From: Xylanivirga thermophila
Lineage (GTDB): Bacteria; Bacillota; Clostridia; Caldicoprobacterales; Xylanivirgaceae
DNA: 33,714 nt
Reading direction: 5' to 3'
Assembly: GCF_004138105.1 (NCBI RefSeq)
Contig: NZ_RXHQ01000030.1
Span: 1 to 33,714 of the forward strand
A program made the translations under genes and the position numbers. Shown one piece after another: positions 1 to 8,004 of the stretch (positions within the stretch are counted from its first letter, which is position 1; each line of letters opens with the position of its first letter). A model generated the notes under the pieces. It was not told where the DNA came from. It searched no databases and was given only the letters and a program-made list of their open reading frames with translations.

Positions 1-91
1 ATCACTACAATATGCGTTTCTCAACGTTCAATTTTATTTCTTTTACAAAATCAGCCGTAGCATCTCGATATATTCCAGTTTTAGGTTAGCC

Positions 92-1111
92 TTAACTATT
101 TCCAATTCTTTTTCGAGAGGCTACAGTGCTATAAAAAAATGAAAATATAAATGATGTAATAACAACCATTAAATAATGCACAATACTGTTATCTATCAAA
201 AGCCAGCTAAGATCTGTTAATTTTGCAAAACCTCTAACTAAAATGATAAAAAAGGGATGGACTAAATAAACACACATGGAAACCTTCCGTAGGATTTTTT
301 TACTTCTACCCTGCCATAAAAGCACTAACTGAAATAGAAAGTACATACACGGCAAGAGCATAAAATACATACTATCATGACGTTGTAATGAAAAATTATT
401 GAGACACAGCCCCTCCGACAGCAAAAGTATAGTTGATACTATCAATCCCATAACATGCTTTTTTACATGTACCCTTTTATTGCTTTTTCCTATCATCCCT
501 CCAAGGAAAAGAAATATGGGAGCAAAAAAGATACCATTTCTTGTATAATCGGAAAATTTAAAGATTAAATCATAGGATGACTTTAAAAACGGTATTTTTT
601 GCGCTATTCCATAATAGCTGTCACCAAAAAGTCCTACAACATAAAGCATTACAGTAATATAAAATACGTTTTTTGGTTTGCACATTTTTAAAAGAACATA
701 TACAATCCCAACACCCATGATAACCGCTGGTAGATACCACAGATGATAAAATGTACCATCAAACACAACATCCTTTATGATTTTTGGAAATAACGAGGTA
801 TCGTTAAAATAGCCGGCATAAATATTAACAGGTAAATATAACAATATGGCTATAGCATAGAGTCTTAAAACTTTTTTGAAAAATCGTATTAGGTTATCCC
901 TAGGGCCTGTTTTTCCTATATATTGCGGCAATAGAAAAAATCCTGTCGTCATAAAGAAAAAGGGTACTCCAATACGGGCAATTATGCGTGTAAAGACAAA
1001 ATCAGCTGTATCATTTACAGAAGATAATGGTGAAGTATGAATAGCTATAATGAGCATGGCAGCAATAACCCTAAAATAATCAATTCCTTCATATTCCTTT
1101 GTTTTATACAT
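92..1111 (-). CDS. vanT: VanT-like membrane domain protein (acyltransferase-3 fold), racemase domain absent
   Basis: Multi-pass membrane protein of the acyltransferase-3 type, matching the N-terminal half of VanT, the membrane-bound serine racemase of D-Ala-D-Ser vancomycin resistance. Recalled VanT hallmarks visible here are GIDYFRVIAAM near the start, YHLWYLP, TRNGIFFAP and RHDSMYF. In VanT this half is thought to handle L-serine supply, and the racemase half makes D-serine. Here the protein stops at about 339 residues, just where the racemase domain should begin. The 91 bases beyond hold stops in the same frame and no racemase sequence. The start is probably the ATG at 1111, because the upstream ATG at 1126 is part of its own GGAGG ribosome site. 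The gene follows vanXY by 5 bases. It may be a truncated vanT or a natural split whose racemase lies outside the window. Confidence 0.78.
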   Translation of the reverse strand: MYKTKEYEGIDYFRVIAAMLIIAIHTSPLSSVNDTADFVFTRIIARIGVPFFFMTTGFFLLPQYIGKTGPRDNLIRFFKKVLRLYAIAILLYLPVNIYAGYFNDTSLFPKIIKDVVFDGTFYHLWYLPAVIMGVGIVYVLLKMCKPKNVFYITVMLYVVGLFGDSYYGIAQKIPFLKSSYDLIFKFSDYTRNGIFFAPIFLFLGGMIGKSNKRVHVKKHVMGLIVSTILLLSEGLCLNNFSLQRHDSMYFMLLPCMYFLFQLVLLWQGRSKKILRKVSMCVYLVHPFFIILVRGFAKLTDLSWLLIDNSIVHYLMVVITSFIFSFFYSTVASRKRIGNS

Positions 1112-1116
1112 TCCCT

Positions 1117-1872
1117 TTACCTCCATAGCGTCATGATAAAACCATCTACATTATTTCCTGATATTTGGCAATAGGTATCATCTGGCAATTCAACGACCGT
1201 TACAGATGATGCAGACGCTTTTATATAGCAAACTTCAAGGGATTGTGTACCACTTTGTATTGTCAGATGCCGCCCCTCATAGGGAGCTTTTTTTGTATAA
1301 TCAATATACTCCTCTAGGGTAATGCCATTCTTTTGCATAATCAGGGAGTGGGGATATCCAACATAACGGAAGTGCCACGGCTCGCAGGCAATACCTGTAA
1401 TTAATTCTTTATCCTTTGGGTAGCGTTCTATAAACCCATATTGTGCTGATTTTTCTCGAAATCTTTGGCAGATTCCGGTATAAGGAAAATCAGGACGTAT
1501 GAAATCTATATTGGGCTTGTTTTCCCCTAAATCAATTGCTAATCCGGTTTGATGTTCACTGCAATTGGGAAGCGCTACAAATTTCGAAGTAAAATCTACA
1601 CCATTTTCCCTTATTGAATCTTTATATATTTTTTCTTGTTCTTGTAATGTCCTGTATCCACTAACAGGAACAATTTCATCTGTACAATTTAATGCCTGCA
1701 TAAGCTTTGAAAGCATTATAACGGCTCTAGATTCTAAAAGAATATCAGTACAATTTATATCAATAGGGGTAAAAAATTTTTGATTGTCCTTTGTAACAAT
1801 GGGGTAATTTTTATTTACAAGTATAAGATTACCCTTATGAATAGCTTCCTTTTCTAATATGATCCTTTTCAT
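1117..1872 (-). CDS. vanXY: VanXY-type D,D-dipeptidase/D,D-carboxypeptidase
   Basis: Zinc D,D-peptidase of 251 residues, the bifunctional VanXY type that removes D-Ala-D-Ala dipeptides and terminal D-Ala so that precursors ending in D-Ser prevail. Metal and catalytic residues of the VanY/VanX fold are visible: SGYR at 71-74, SEHQTGLAIDL with His107 and Asp114, and EPWHFRY with Glu164 and His167. The C-terminal stretch ending ISGNNVDGFIMTLWR resembles my memory of VanXY(G). There is no signal peptide or transmembrane segment, so it is cytoplasmic, as VanXY proteins are and VanY is not. Its ATG overlaps the vanG stop by four bases (ATGA), which indicates translational coupling. Confidence 0.9.
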   Translation of the reverse strand: MKRIILEKEAIHKGNLILVNKNYPIVTKDNQKFFTPIDINCTDILLESRAVIMLSKLMQALNCTDEIVPVSGYRTLQEQEKIYKDSIRENGVDFTSKFVALPNCSEHQTGLAIDLGENKPNIDFIRPDFPYTGICQRFREKSAQYGFIERYPKDKELITGIACEPWHFRYVGYPHSLIMQKNGITLEEYIDYTKKAPYEGRHLTIQSGTQSLEVCYIKASASSVTVVELPDDTYCQISGNNVDGFIMTLWR

Positions 1873-2933
1873 TCTTCCGTTGCCAACCTTATCAATTTTT
1901 CTATGATTTCCTCAAATGATAGGCCTACACCCTTAAGCATATTTGGATAACGGCTATGTGCAGTAAAACCGGGGATCGTATTTACCTCATTAAAAACAAT
2001 CTCTCCACTTGGAGTTAAAAACATATCTACTCTGGCAAAACCACGACAACCTAAAGCCCTATATATAATCATAGCTGTTTGCTTGATACGTTCCGCTGTC
2101 TTCATATCAATTCTTGCTGGCATATGGATTTTAGAACTTTTTAGCGTATATTTCTCTGTATAATCAAAAAAGCCCTGTGACAATTCTATCTCGTCTACTT
2201 CGCCAATAGTTAAGTCATCATTACCTAATATAGCGCATCCAACCTCAAATCCATCAATACTCTCCTCAATTATAACTTTTTCATCATGTTCAAAAGCAGT
2301 TTTAACAGCTTCAGCCAGATCTTCTTTTTGGTATACTTTTGTAATACCAAATGATGAACCAGCCCTTACTGGTTTTACAAATAACGGATATGAAAGATAC
2401 CTTGTTTTGCTTAATAACTCTTCAGAATCCATGCCATTTTTAATAACAATGGAAGAAGGTATTTTAATCCCTGCTGATTTAACCACAGTATGTGCAAGCT
2501 CCTTATCCATACATAATGCTGAACAAAGGGTATCACAACCAACAATAGGGATACCAGCAAGCTCAAGCAACCCTTGCACTGTACCATCTTCACCATTTTT
2601 ACCATGTAATATTGGAAATGCTGCATCTATCCTTGTAATCTTAAAACTATCTTCATAAAACTCAATCAGCCCATGATCCTCCCTATTGGGGGAAATAAAA
2701 GCAGGCTTACATTCTCCGGTTGCAAACCATGTATTATCCTGAATTCTTTCCGGATCACCATAATACCTAAACCACTCGCCTTGTCTTGTAATTCCAATTA
2801 AAACACCCTCATACAACTCATGATTAAGATGTTTAATTACTGCATATGCAGATTGAATTGATACATCATACTCAGTGGAACATCCACCAAATAGAATTGC
2901 GATTTTTTTCCTATTTTCTTCTTTTTCATACAT
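1869..2933 (-). CDS. vanG: VanG-type D-alanine--D-serine ligase
   Basis: ATP-grasp ligase of 354 residues. It carries HGKNGEDGTVQG (110-121), KPVRAGSSFGITKV (187-200), an omega-loop stretch FFDYTEKY (255-262), and NEVNTIPGFT (315-324). The long match to my memory of VanG, including EVDEIELS and KIHMPARID, separates it from housekeeping Ddl and from D-Ala-D-Lac ligases. VanG joins D-Ala to D-Ser, giving peptidoglycan precursors with low vancomycin affinity. Order ligase, vanXY, vanT is that of the vanC, vanE and vanG families. The ATG at 2933 has an AGGAGG site about ten bases upstream. Promoter repeats and a leader hairpin precede it. D-Ser specificity is inferred from family resemblance and neighbours. 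Confidence 0.9.
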   Translation of the reverse strand: MYEKEENRKKIAILFGGCSTEYDVSIQSAYAVIKHLNHELYEGVLIGITRQGEWFRYYGDPERIQDNTWFATGECKPAFISPNREDHGLIEFYEDSFKITRIDAAFPILHGKNGEDGTVQGLLELAGIPIVGCDTLCSALCMDKELAHTVVKSAGIKIPSSIVIKNGMDSEELLSKTRYLSYPLFVKPVRAGSSFGITKVYQKEDLAEAVKTAFEHDEKVIIEESIDGFEVGCAILGNDDLTIGEVDEIELSQGFFDYTEKYTLKSSKIHMPARIDMKTAERIKQTAMIIYRALGCRGFARVDMFLTPSGEIVFNEVNTIPGFTAHSRYPNMLKGVGLSFEEIIEKLIRLATEE

Positions 2934-2964
2934 ATCTAAATATTCCTCCTTTAAAACATATAAT

Positions 2965-3008
2965 GCCTATCCAACTCGTCAATTTTATTTTAACGAAGTT
3001 GGATAGGC
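2965..3008 (-). promoter_or_regulatory. Leader hairpin upstream of vanG
   Basis: Inverted repeat with 12 perfectly paired bases (gcctatccaact at 2965-2976 with its complement at 2997-3008), extended by a CG pair after one bulged A, around a loop of about 15 bases. It lies between the predicted vanG transcription start and the ribosome site. No U-run follows on either strand, so it does not look like an intrinsic terminator. It could be an operator, an mRNA-stabilising hairpin or an attenuator. Confidence 0.6.
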
Positions 3009-3024
3009 CATGTTTTAAGTTTAC

Positions 3025-3061
3025 ATTATAAACATCTTAATATTTTTTATAAACATCTTAA
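3025..3061 (-). promoter_or_regulatory. vanG promoter with tandem 15-bp direct repeats
   Basis: On the minus strand a perfect -10 TATAAT (3030-3025) sits 17 bases from a weak -35 TTTATA (3053-3048). The 15-mer TTAAGATGTTTATAA occurs twice, at 3061-3047 and 3040-3026, exactly 21 bp apart. That is two helical turns, the usual spacing of a response-regulator dimer of the OmpR/VanR class. The repeats cover both promoter elements. The promoter is seen in sequence; the regulator is inferred and is not in the window. Confidence 0.6.
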
Positions 3062-3086
3062 GATTTTCTTATGAAATAGAGTTATA

Positions 3087-3115
3087 TTGTTCTATTATCC
3101 TTTTTCCATTATAAT
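3087..3115 (+). promoter_or_regulatory. Promoter of the sortase gene
   Basis: TTGTTC at 3087-3092 and TATAAT at 3110-3115 with a 17-base spacer form a good sigma-A promoter. It fires away from the vanG promoter and leaves about 25 bases of leader before the sortase ribosome site. Its position rules out a coding start at 3087. Confidence 0.65.
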
Positions 3116-3146
3116 TAAGATAATACTTTTCTCGGAGGGCTTTGAT

Positions 3147-3827
3147 ATGCGAAGGGTTATCATTTTTATATGTATAATAGTGTTTGCACTTTCCATATTC
3201 CAAATATCAAGGTATATTGTAGACTCTAAAAAGACCAATGATCTATATGGAAAAACTGCAAAGATATATGATGAAGGCAAAAGGGATATAAAAAAGTTAG
3301 AAAAAATAAACGATAATATCATATGCTGGATTAATATCCCCGGTACTAAGATAAACTACCCCGTAGTGAAGGGGGAAGATAATTCCTATTATCTTAATCA
3401 TGATATAGATGGAAATGAAAACAGACATGGTGCAATATTTATGGACTATAAAAATAATCCTAAAGATGATAAAAACATTATAATATATGGTCACCATATG
3501 AAGGATGGCACCATGTTTAAGGATCTTGTGAAGTTCAAGGATAAGACATTCTTTGATAAAAATAGGTTCATATATGTAGATATGTATGATAAAAAGATCC
3601 CATATGAGATCTTTTCAGTATATATAACAGACGCATATGATCCATATACCCAGATATCTTTTAAGGATGGCAATGACTACTCTAATTTTTTTAACAGGAT
3701 AAAGGAAAAGTCCCTTTTCCCGTCAGATGTTGAATTTTCGGAAAAAGAGACTATTTTAACCCTCTCTACCTGCACGTATGAATATAATGATGCCAGGCTG
3801 GTTATACACGCCCGATCCACAGAATAA
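3147..3827 (+). CDS. srtB: Class B sortase (transpeptidase)
   Basis: Sortase of 226 residues with one N-terminal membrane anchor (about 3-20) and an extracellular catalytic domain. The catalytic triad is visible: His116 in YGHHMKDGTMF, Cys209 in TLSTC, and Arg217 in DARLVIHAR. Size and motifs fit class B. The start is the ATG at 3147, preceded by CGGAGGG; the longer reading from 3087 would run through the promoter. The gene converges with the ECF S-component gene, with only six bases between the stops. Clostridioides difficile SrtB is known to cleave (S/P)PXTG signals. The only such signal I saw in the window is SPKTG in the wall protein at 8033-9931, its probable substrate. Confidence 0.9.
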   Translation: MRRVIIFICIIVFALSIFQISRYIVDSKKTNDLYGKTAKIYDEGKRDIKKLEKINDNIICWINIPGTKINYPVVKGEDNSYYLNHDIDGNENRHGAIFMDYKNNPKDDKNIIIYGHHMKDGTMFKDLVKFKDKTFFDKNRFIYVDMYDKKIPYEIFSVYITDAYDPYTQISFKDGNDYSNFFNRIKEKSLFPSDVEFSEKETILTLSTCTYEYNDARLVIHARSTE

Positions 3828-3833
3828 TATGTA

Positions 3834-4472
3834 TTATCTTTTATCCAGTGACTCCGGAGGAATTTCATATACCTTGAGCCTCCTTTTATATCGCTCAAGC
3901 ACGTTTATCACATCAGGACCTAGGTAATACAAAAATATCACATTTCCCAATGCATGCAATGTATCAAACCAAAAGCTTGATGCATAGGTCGCTATAAATG
4001 ACTTTAGATTCAATGGATACACAAAGGTTACCCAGTGCCATATATTCATTATCCAGCCAAAGAGATATCCCCATATGGCACCTATTACGGAAAGGGTAAA
4101 CCTGTCCCCCCTCCCGCCTATCCTCTTATACATCCCCCCCGTTACACCCATAAGACCCCAGCATATCATCTGCCACAAAGTCCATGGGCCTTGACCTAAG
4201 AATATATTAGAGGATACTGCTGCCAAAGCACCCACTGCAAAGCCTGTAACAGGACCGAATACATAACCAGATATAATCACCAGAAAAGAAGTAGGCTGAA
4301 CACTTGGAATAGCTGCAAAGGGTACCCTTCCAAGGCCTGCTAGGGCCGATAGATTGGCAACCAATGCGATCTCCTTAGGCGACATGCGCCTCTTTTCATA
4401 TAGTATAAAAAATCCTCCGATGGACAACCCTATGACAAAAAGACTAATAAATGACCATGTTCTACTATTCAT
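3834..4472 (-). CDS. cbrT: ECF transporter S component, probably cobalamin-specific
   Basis: Hydrophobic protein of 212 residues with about six membrane helices, the size and layout of an ECF substrate-binding S component. The central stretch with IPSVQPTSF, GYVFGPVTGFAVG and GPWTLWQMICWGLMG resembles the CbrT type, of which a Lactobacillus member has been shown to import cobalamin. It is the last gene of the riboswitch-led operon, so B12 is the likely ligand. Its ATG at 4472 has AAGGGG about nine bases upstream. That ribosome site lies in a 28-bp tandem duplication and is therefore present twice. Specificity rests on the riboswitch, the neighbours and family resemblance, not on a ligand motif. 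Confidence 0.78.
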   Translation of the reverse strand: MNSRTWSFISLFVIGLSIGGFFILYEKRRMSPKEIALVANLSALAGLGRVPFAAIPSVQPTSFLVIISGYVFGPVTGFAVGALAAVSSNIFLGQGPWTLWQMICWGLMGVTGGMYKRIGGRGDRFTLSVIGAIWGYLFGWIMNIWHWVTFVYPLNLKSFIATYASSFWFDTLHALGNVIFLYYLGPDVINVLERYKRRLKVYEIPPESLDKR

Positions 4473-4476
4473 CTAT

Positions 4477-4532
4477 ATACGCCCCTTAGCATCTATCTGT
4501 CTTAATACGCCCCTTAGCATCTATCTGTCTTA
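4477..4532. repeat. 28-bp perfect tandem duplication at the ATPase/S-component junction
   Basis: The 28-bp unit at 4477-4504 is repeated exactly at 4505-4532. It spans the end of the ATPase gene and the ribosome site of the S-component gene. Because 28 is not a multiple of three, it changes the ATPase C-terminus. Without it the ATPase would read IDAKGRI and stop at a TAG touching the next ATG. Confidence 0.9.
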
Positions 4533-6135
4533 AAACGCTTATGCCCTCATCAGCTGTTATGGCATCAGGACTTATATCCCTAAAAAGCCTTGCCGTCTGA
4601 GTTGAATAATAGAATGAGCTGCCTAATATATCATGAATTTCCCCATCAGCTACTATACTGCCATCGGCCATTATGATGGCCCGTGTTGCAATCTTTGCTG
4701 CAAACTCCATGTCATGGGTTACCATAATTACACCCTTACCATCCTCTACAAAGCCATCTATTATACTGCACAAAGCCTCCTTCACTATCCCATCCATACC
4801 CCTTGTTGGCTCATCCATTACAACTATTGATGGATTAGACACCATTACAGTTCCTATGGCTACCCGCTGCCTTTCACCACTTGATAGATCCCTAGGATTT
4901 ACATCCCGGTACTTATATATATGGAGCTTTTTTAGCATTTCATCTATCCTGCCATCATCCTTTATTCCCTTTAAATCAAGGGCAAACAATAGCTGGTCAT
5001 ATACGGTATTTGAAAACAGATAGTCATTTGGATTCTGGGATATGTACCCAACATCCCCATATGTTCGGATGCTACCCCGTTTAGGCTTTAATATACCTGA
5101 TATGAGCTTTAGCAATGTAGTCTTTCCAGTACCGTTCTCACCAAATATGGCTGATACTTCGACGCTATGGAATGTAAAGTTTAGATCCTTCACGGAAAAA
5201 TCTCCATCTGGATAGGCATAATTAACCCTTTTACCCTCTACCAGTATATCGCCCCTGATATTAGGTTTTTCATTCGATATGGAAGGTTTACACTTTACAG
5301 AAGGCATTTTCTTTATAATTTCCCTGCCTTCCTTTATATTTATGGGTATAGAGTCCATATTCGCCCCTCTAAATATATTAGATACGGGTGGCATAAAATA
5401 TTTAAGCCTATCATCATGCCACGCCACAGCGCTTCTGGGAGTACCATCAAACACTATACTGCCACCATCCATTACGAGCATCCTATCTGCCATATCAAAA
5501 CACCTCTCTATGCGCTGCTCCGAGAGTATTACTGTTATACCCCATTCCCTATTCAGCCTATATATATAGTCCAAAATCTCATTTGCAGCAATTGGATCTA
5601 ATTGGGATGTGGGTTCATCCAATATGAGCACCTTTGGATGCATTGCAAGGACGCCTGCTAAAACCACCTTTTGCTTTTGACCACCTGATATTTCAAAAAT
5701 GCTCCTATCCTTTATAGTGGTAAGGTTAAGCATGGCCATACTTTCAGCTGCCCTCTGCCTCATCTCGTTTAGGGGCACACCTAGGTTTTCCATGCCAAAG
5801 ACCACCTCATGTTCCACCACAGTCATGCATACCTGTGTTTCAGGATCTTGAAACACCATGCCTATCTCCCATGGCAACTTAGATTTATCCCATTCCCTCA
5901 ACTCCCTATCCCTATACCTTATACTCCCTCCTATCCTGCCACCGTAAAAGTCTGGCAACAAACCGGCCATGGTCTTTAGAAGGGTGGACTTACCACACCC
6001 CGAGCGCCCTGCTAAAAATACAAACTCCCCCTCATCTATGGAGAGAGTTATATCATCAAGTGCCCTATAGGCCCGTTCCGGATAATAGTATATTAAATTC
6101 TGTATTTTAAATATCTGCAATATCTCCACCCCCAT
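4486..6135 (-). CDS. cbrU: ECF transporter ATPase, two fused nucleotide-binding domains
   Basis: Protein of 549 residues with two CbiO/EcfA-like ABC ATPase domains in one chain. Domain 1: Walker A GRSGCGKST (43-51), Q-loop VFQDPETQ, signature ISGGQ (149-153), Walker B ILDEPTSQLD. Domain 2: Walker A GENGTGKTT (332-340), signature LSSGE (417-421), Walker B VMDEPTRGMD, switch THD with His474. In domain 1 the switch histidine is replaced: the motif reads SEQRIE with Gln207 where many relatives have SEHRLE. It powers the S and T components. The start is uncertain: the ATG at 6135 lacks a clear ribosome site and overlaps the T-component gene by 43 bases. The C-terminal tail was altered by the 28-bp duplication. 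Confidence 0.92.
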   Translation of the reverse strand: MGVEILQIFKIQNLIYYYPERAYRALDDITLSIDEGEFVFLAGRSGCGKSTLLKTMAGLLPDFYGGRIGGSIRYRDRELREWDKSKLPWEIGMVFQDPETQVCMTVVEHEVVFGMENLGVPLNEMRQRAAESMAMLNLTTIKDRSIFEISGGQKQKVVLAGVLAMHPKVLILDEPTSQLDPIAANEILDYIYRLNREWGITVILSEQRIERCFDMADRMLVMDGGSIVFDGTPRSAVAWHDDRLKYFMPPVSNIFRGANMDSIPINIKEGREIIKKMPSVKCKPSISNEKPNIRGDILVEGKRVNYAYPDGDFSVKDLNFTFHSVEVSAIFGENGTGKTTLLKLISGILKPKRGSIRTYGDVGYISQNPNDYLFSNTVYDQLLFALDLKGIKDDGRIDEMLKKLHIYKYRDVNPRDLSSGERQRVAIGTVMVSNPSIVVMDEPTRGMDGIVKEALCSIIDGFVEDGKGVIMVTHDMEFAAKIATRAIIMADGSIVADGEIHDILGSSFYYSTQTARLFRDISPDAITADEGISVLRQIDAKGRIKTDRC

Positions 6136-7013
6136 CCCATAAAGGCCGGTATAGACAGCCCTATCAATAGATTTATATAGACATGTATATTCTGTTTAAA
6201 TGAAACTATTTTACCAAGGCGTGGATAATACCTATAAAAAATCCCTCCACTCCTTGCCAGTATAATAAAGCTTATAATCGCCCATATGGAGGAGGCTAAA
6301 ACTACAGTATCCCGCATCCTCCACCTGTATGTAAAATATCGGCTTCTTCCGCCACTGCCGTAGCCCCGCGCCTGTATGCTCTCCGCAATTGATAAGCTAT
6401 CCTCTATGGATGACATAAAGATCACCTTTATAATAGGTAACCTATTTTTTACGGTGCCTTTATATCCCTTACCATCTATATCGAGTCCCATAACCGACAT
6501 GACCTCACCTACCCTATTTGACAGCTGTGCCAAGTAGGGTATAGTTTTGGTAGTCATGGACACTAAAAGGGCGGACCTTGGAAAAATCAAAGCCATGTAT
6601 GATAATAGGGCATCTGGATTCATTGATTTATTCTGGAGTATAAAGACAGATAAAACACCTGATAATCTTATACCCATCATCAATGCATATATTAAGGCTT
6701 CAAGTGATATCTGTAACCTTCCAAATACGGGTATATTAGGCCCACGCCATATGATGGTCCTGCCATTTTTATTTGTAAGGCAGTTTATGATGATAAAGAT
6801 GAGGGTCATCCTTAATATAAAGGCAAAACTATCCTTTATATCACCCACTGCACCTACAGATATGACAGACAACACTGTTATTATGAGGACAGTGCATAAT
6901 ATAACCGGATGATTGGATATGATCGTTATGGAAAACAGTGTCAGGATATATATGATAAGTGCTATAGGATGTATCTTTTGAAAAAAGAAATCTCCCGGCT
7001 TAAATATAAACAT
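6093..7013 (-). CDS. cbrV: ECF transporter T component (EcfT/CbiQ family)
   Basis: Integral membrane protein of 306 residues with several hydrophobic helices and the EcfT coupling motif SIQARGYG (Ala-Arg-Gly at 215-217) in the cytoplasmic loop. That loop transmits ATPase motion to the S component. The first Ala-Arg-type motif of some EcfT proteins is not obvious. It begins one base after the stop of the lipoprotein gene upstream, and its end overlaps the ATPase gene, which is typical of coupled ECF modules. A dedicated T component together with S and ATPase in one operon points to a group I ECF transporter. Confidence 0.88.
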   Translation of the reverse strand: MFIFKPGDFFFQKIHPIALIIYILTLFSITIISNHPVILCTVLIITVLSVISVGAVGDIKDSFAFILRMTLIFIIINCLTNKNGRTIIWRGPNIPVFGRLQISLEALIYALMMGIRLSGVLSVFILQNKSMNPDALLSYMALIFPRSALLVSMTTKTIPYLAQLSNRVGEVMSVMGLDIDGKGYKGTVKNRLPIIKVIFMSSIEDSLSIAESIQARGYGSGGRSRYFTYRWRMRDTVVLASSIWAIISFIILARSGGIFYRYYPRLGKIVSFKQNIHVYINLLIGLSIPAFMGWGWRYCRYLKYRI

Positions 7014-7014
7014 A

Positions 7015-7977
7015 TTACCCTTCCTGCTTGAGAGGAAGTGCTATAAAGTCGCCATCATAATATATGGCTCCCGCCTTATTTTTTAACTTCTCAGGCTTAT
7101 CTATAACATCTTCTATGATATTTTTTAATACATTCCCGTCCATTGCGGTAAAGAGCCACACAGGGTTTGCACCCATTCCCTGACCGGACACTAAAACTGC
7201 ACCTGCATCTTTTTTATATATCTTTTTATTAGACTCTGATATATCATATCCTGTAATGCCCTGTTCACCTATTTCAGCAAACCACCCGGTCTTTTGTCTG
7301 TTCTTCATTATACCCTGCCAGTAAGCTTTGGACATAATACTGCTTACCGTATCTATTACGATGTACATATTGTCATCCACATTTAAATCCCCTGCTTCAT
7401 ATGCCTTTAGCCCTATATCCTTGCCGCCTTGTTTTTCCAGGTAATTCTTTAGCTCTAAGGCCTCCGCCTTAAATGCATCACCGTATAAGATGGTAACCTT
7501 AGGATCCTCGTCTCCAAATCCGTTTATAAAAGGTTGGGGAAAACATCCACACACTGCAGGGGTAAATGTGGTATCATCCCACGAATGGTAATCCCACCAT
7601 ATTACATCTCCTGATTTTAGCATATATTCCCCCGCGCCTGTATTTGACATTATGCCGTTTATAAAATAAAACCAATCATTCTTTTGCCTATCCTTTTCCT
7701 TTGCGCCTGTAAAGCCCGATTTTAACCCCTCTATGGCATTTACAAAACCGCCACCATATGCAACCTCAACTTCTAGATTGTCCATTAATACATCAAGGGC
7801 CGATGAATCCTTATCCAGCTTTACCGATTCATCGAATATTACCTCTTCACCAAAGTTTTGAGTAACCCGCAAGTTAACTTCCATATGATTGTAATTTGAC
7901 CCATTGTATGAACATCCTAAAATAGTCATGCATAATATAAGAATAAGGATCAGACAAATTCTCTTTGCTTTTTTCAT
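7015..7977 (-). CDS. DUF4430 (transcobalamin C-domain-like) lipoprotein with an unknown C-terminal domain
   Basis: Secreted lipoprotein of about 320 residues. The first 24 residues form a lipoprotein signal with lipobox ILGC. Residues 36-134 form a DUF4430 domain: a beta-rich stretch with DWFYFINGI, GAGEYMLKSGDVIWW and a conserved glycine pattern. This family is related to the C-terminal domain of animal transcobalamin. The remaining 185 or so residues (from about CGCFPQPFINGFG) match nothing I recognise; the patterns VTILYGDA and YIVIDTVSS hint at an alpha/beta fold. The ATG at 7977 is better spaced from GAAGGG than the one at 7983. It directly precedes the ECF T-component gene, so it could pass ligand to the S component; this is inference. 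Confidence 0.82.
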   Translation of the reverse strand: MKKAKRICLILILILCMTILGCSYNGSNYNHMEVNLRVTQNFGEEVIFDESVKLDKDSSALDVLMDNLEVEVAYGGGFVNAIEGLKSGFTGAKEKDRQKNDWFYFINGIMSNTGAGEYMLKSGDVIWWDYHSWDDTTFTPAVCGCFPQPFINGFGDEDPKVTILYGDAFKAEALELKNYLEKQGGKDIGLKAYEAGDLNVDDNMYIVIDTVSSIMSKAYWQGIMKNRQKTGWFAEIGEQGITGYDISESNKKIYKKDAGAVLVSGQGMGANPVWLFTAMDGNVLKNIIEDVIDKPEKLKNKAGAIYYDGDFIALPLKQEG

Positions 7978-8004
7978 CTTCATTCCCTTCTCACATTATA
8001 AACA

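Noticed and set aside
1869-2933. Housekeeping D-Ala-D-Ala ligase
   Set aside because: The stretch EVDEIELSQGFFDYTEKY and the coupling to vanXY and a VanT-like gene fit VanG rather than Ddl.
3087-3146. An extra 20-residue N-terminus for the sortase starting at 3087
   Set aside because: It would run through a -35/-10 promoter, and the ATG at 3147 has a well-spaced CGGAGGG and begins directly with the membrane anchor.
6547-6912. A plus-strand frame of 121 codons opposite the ECF T-component gene
   Set aside because: It is the mirror of a conserved membrane protein with no independent support.
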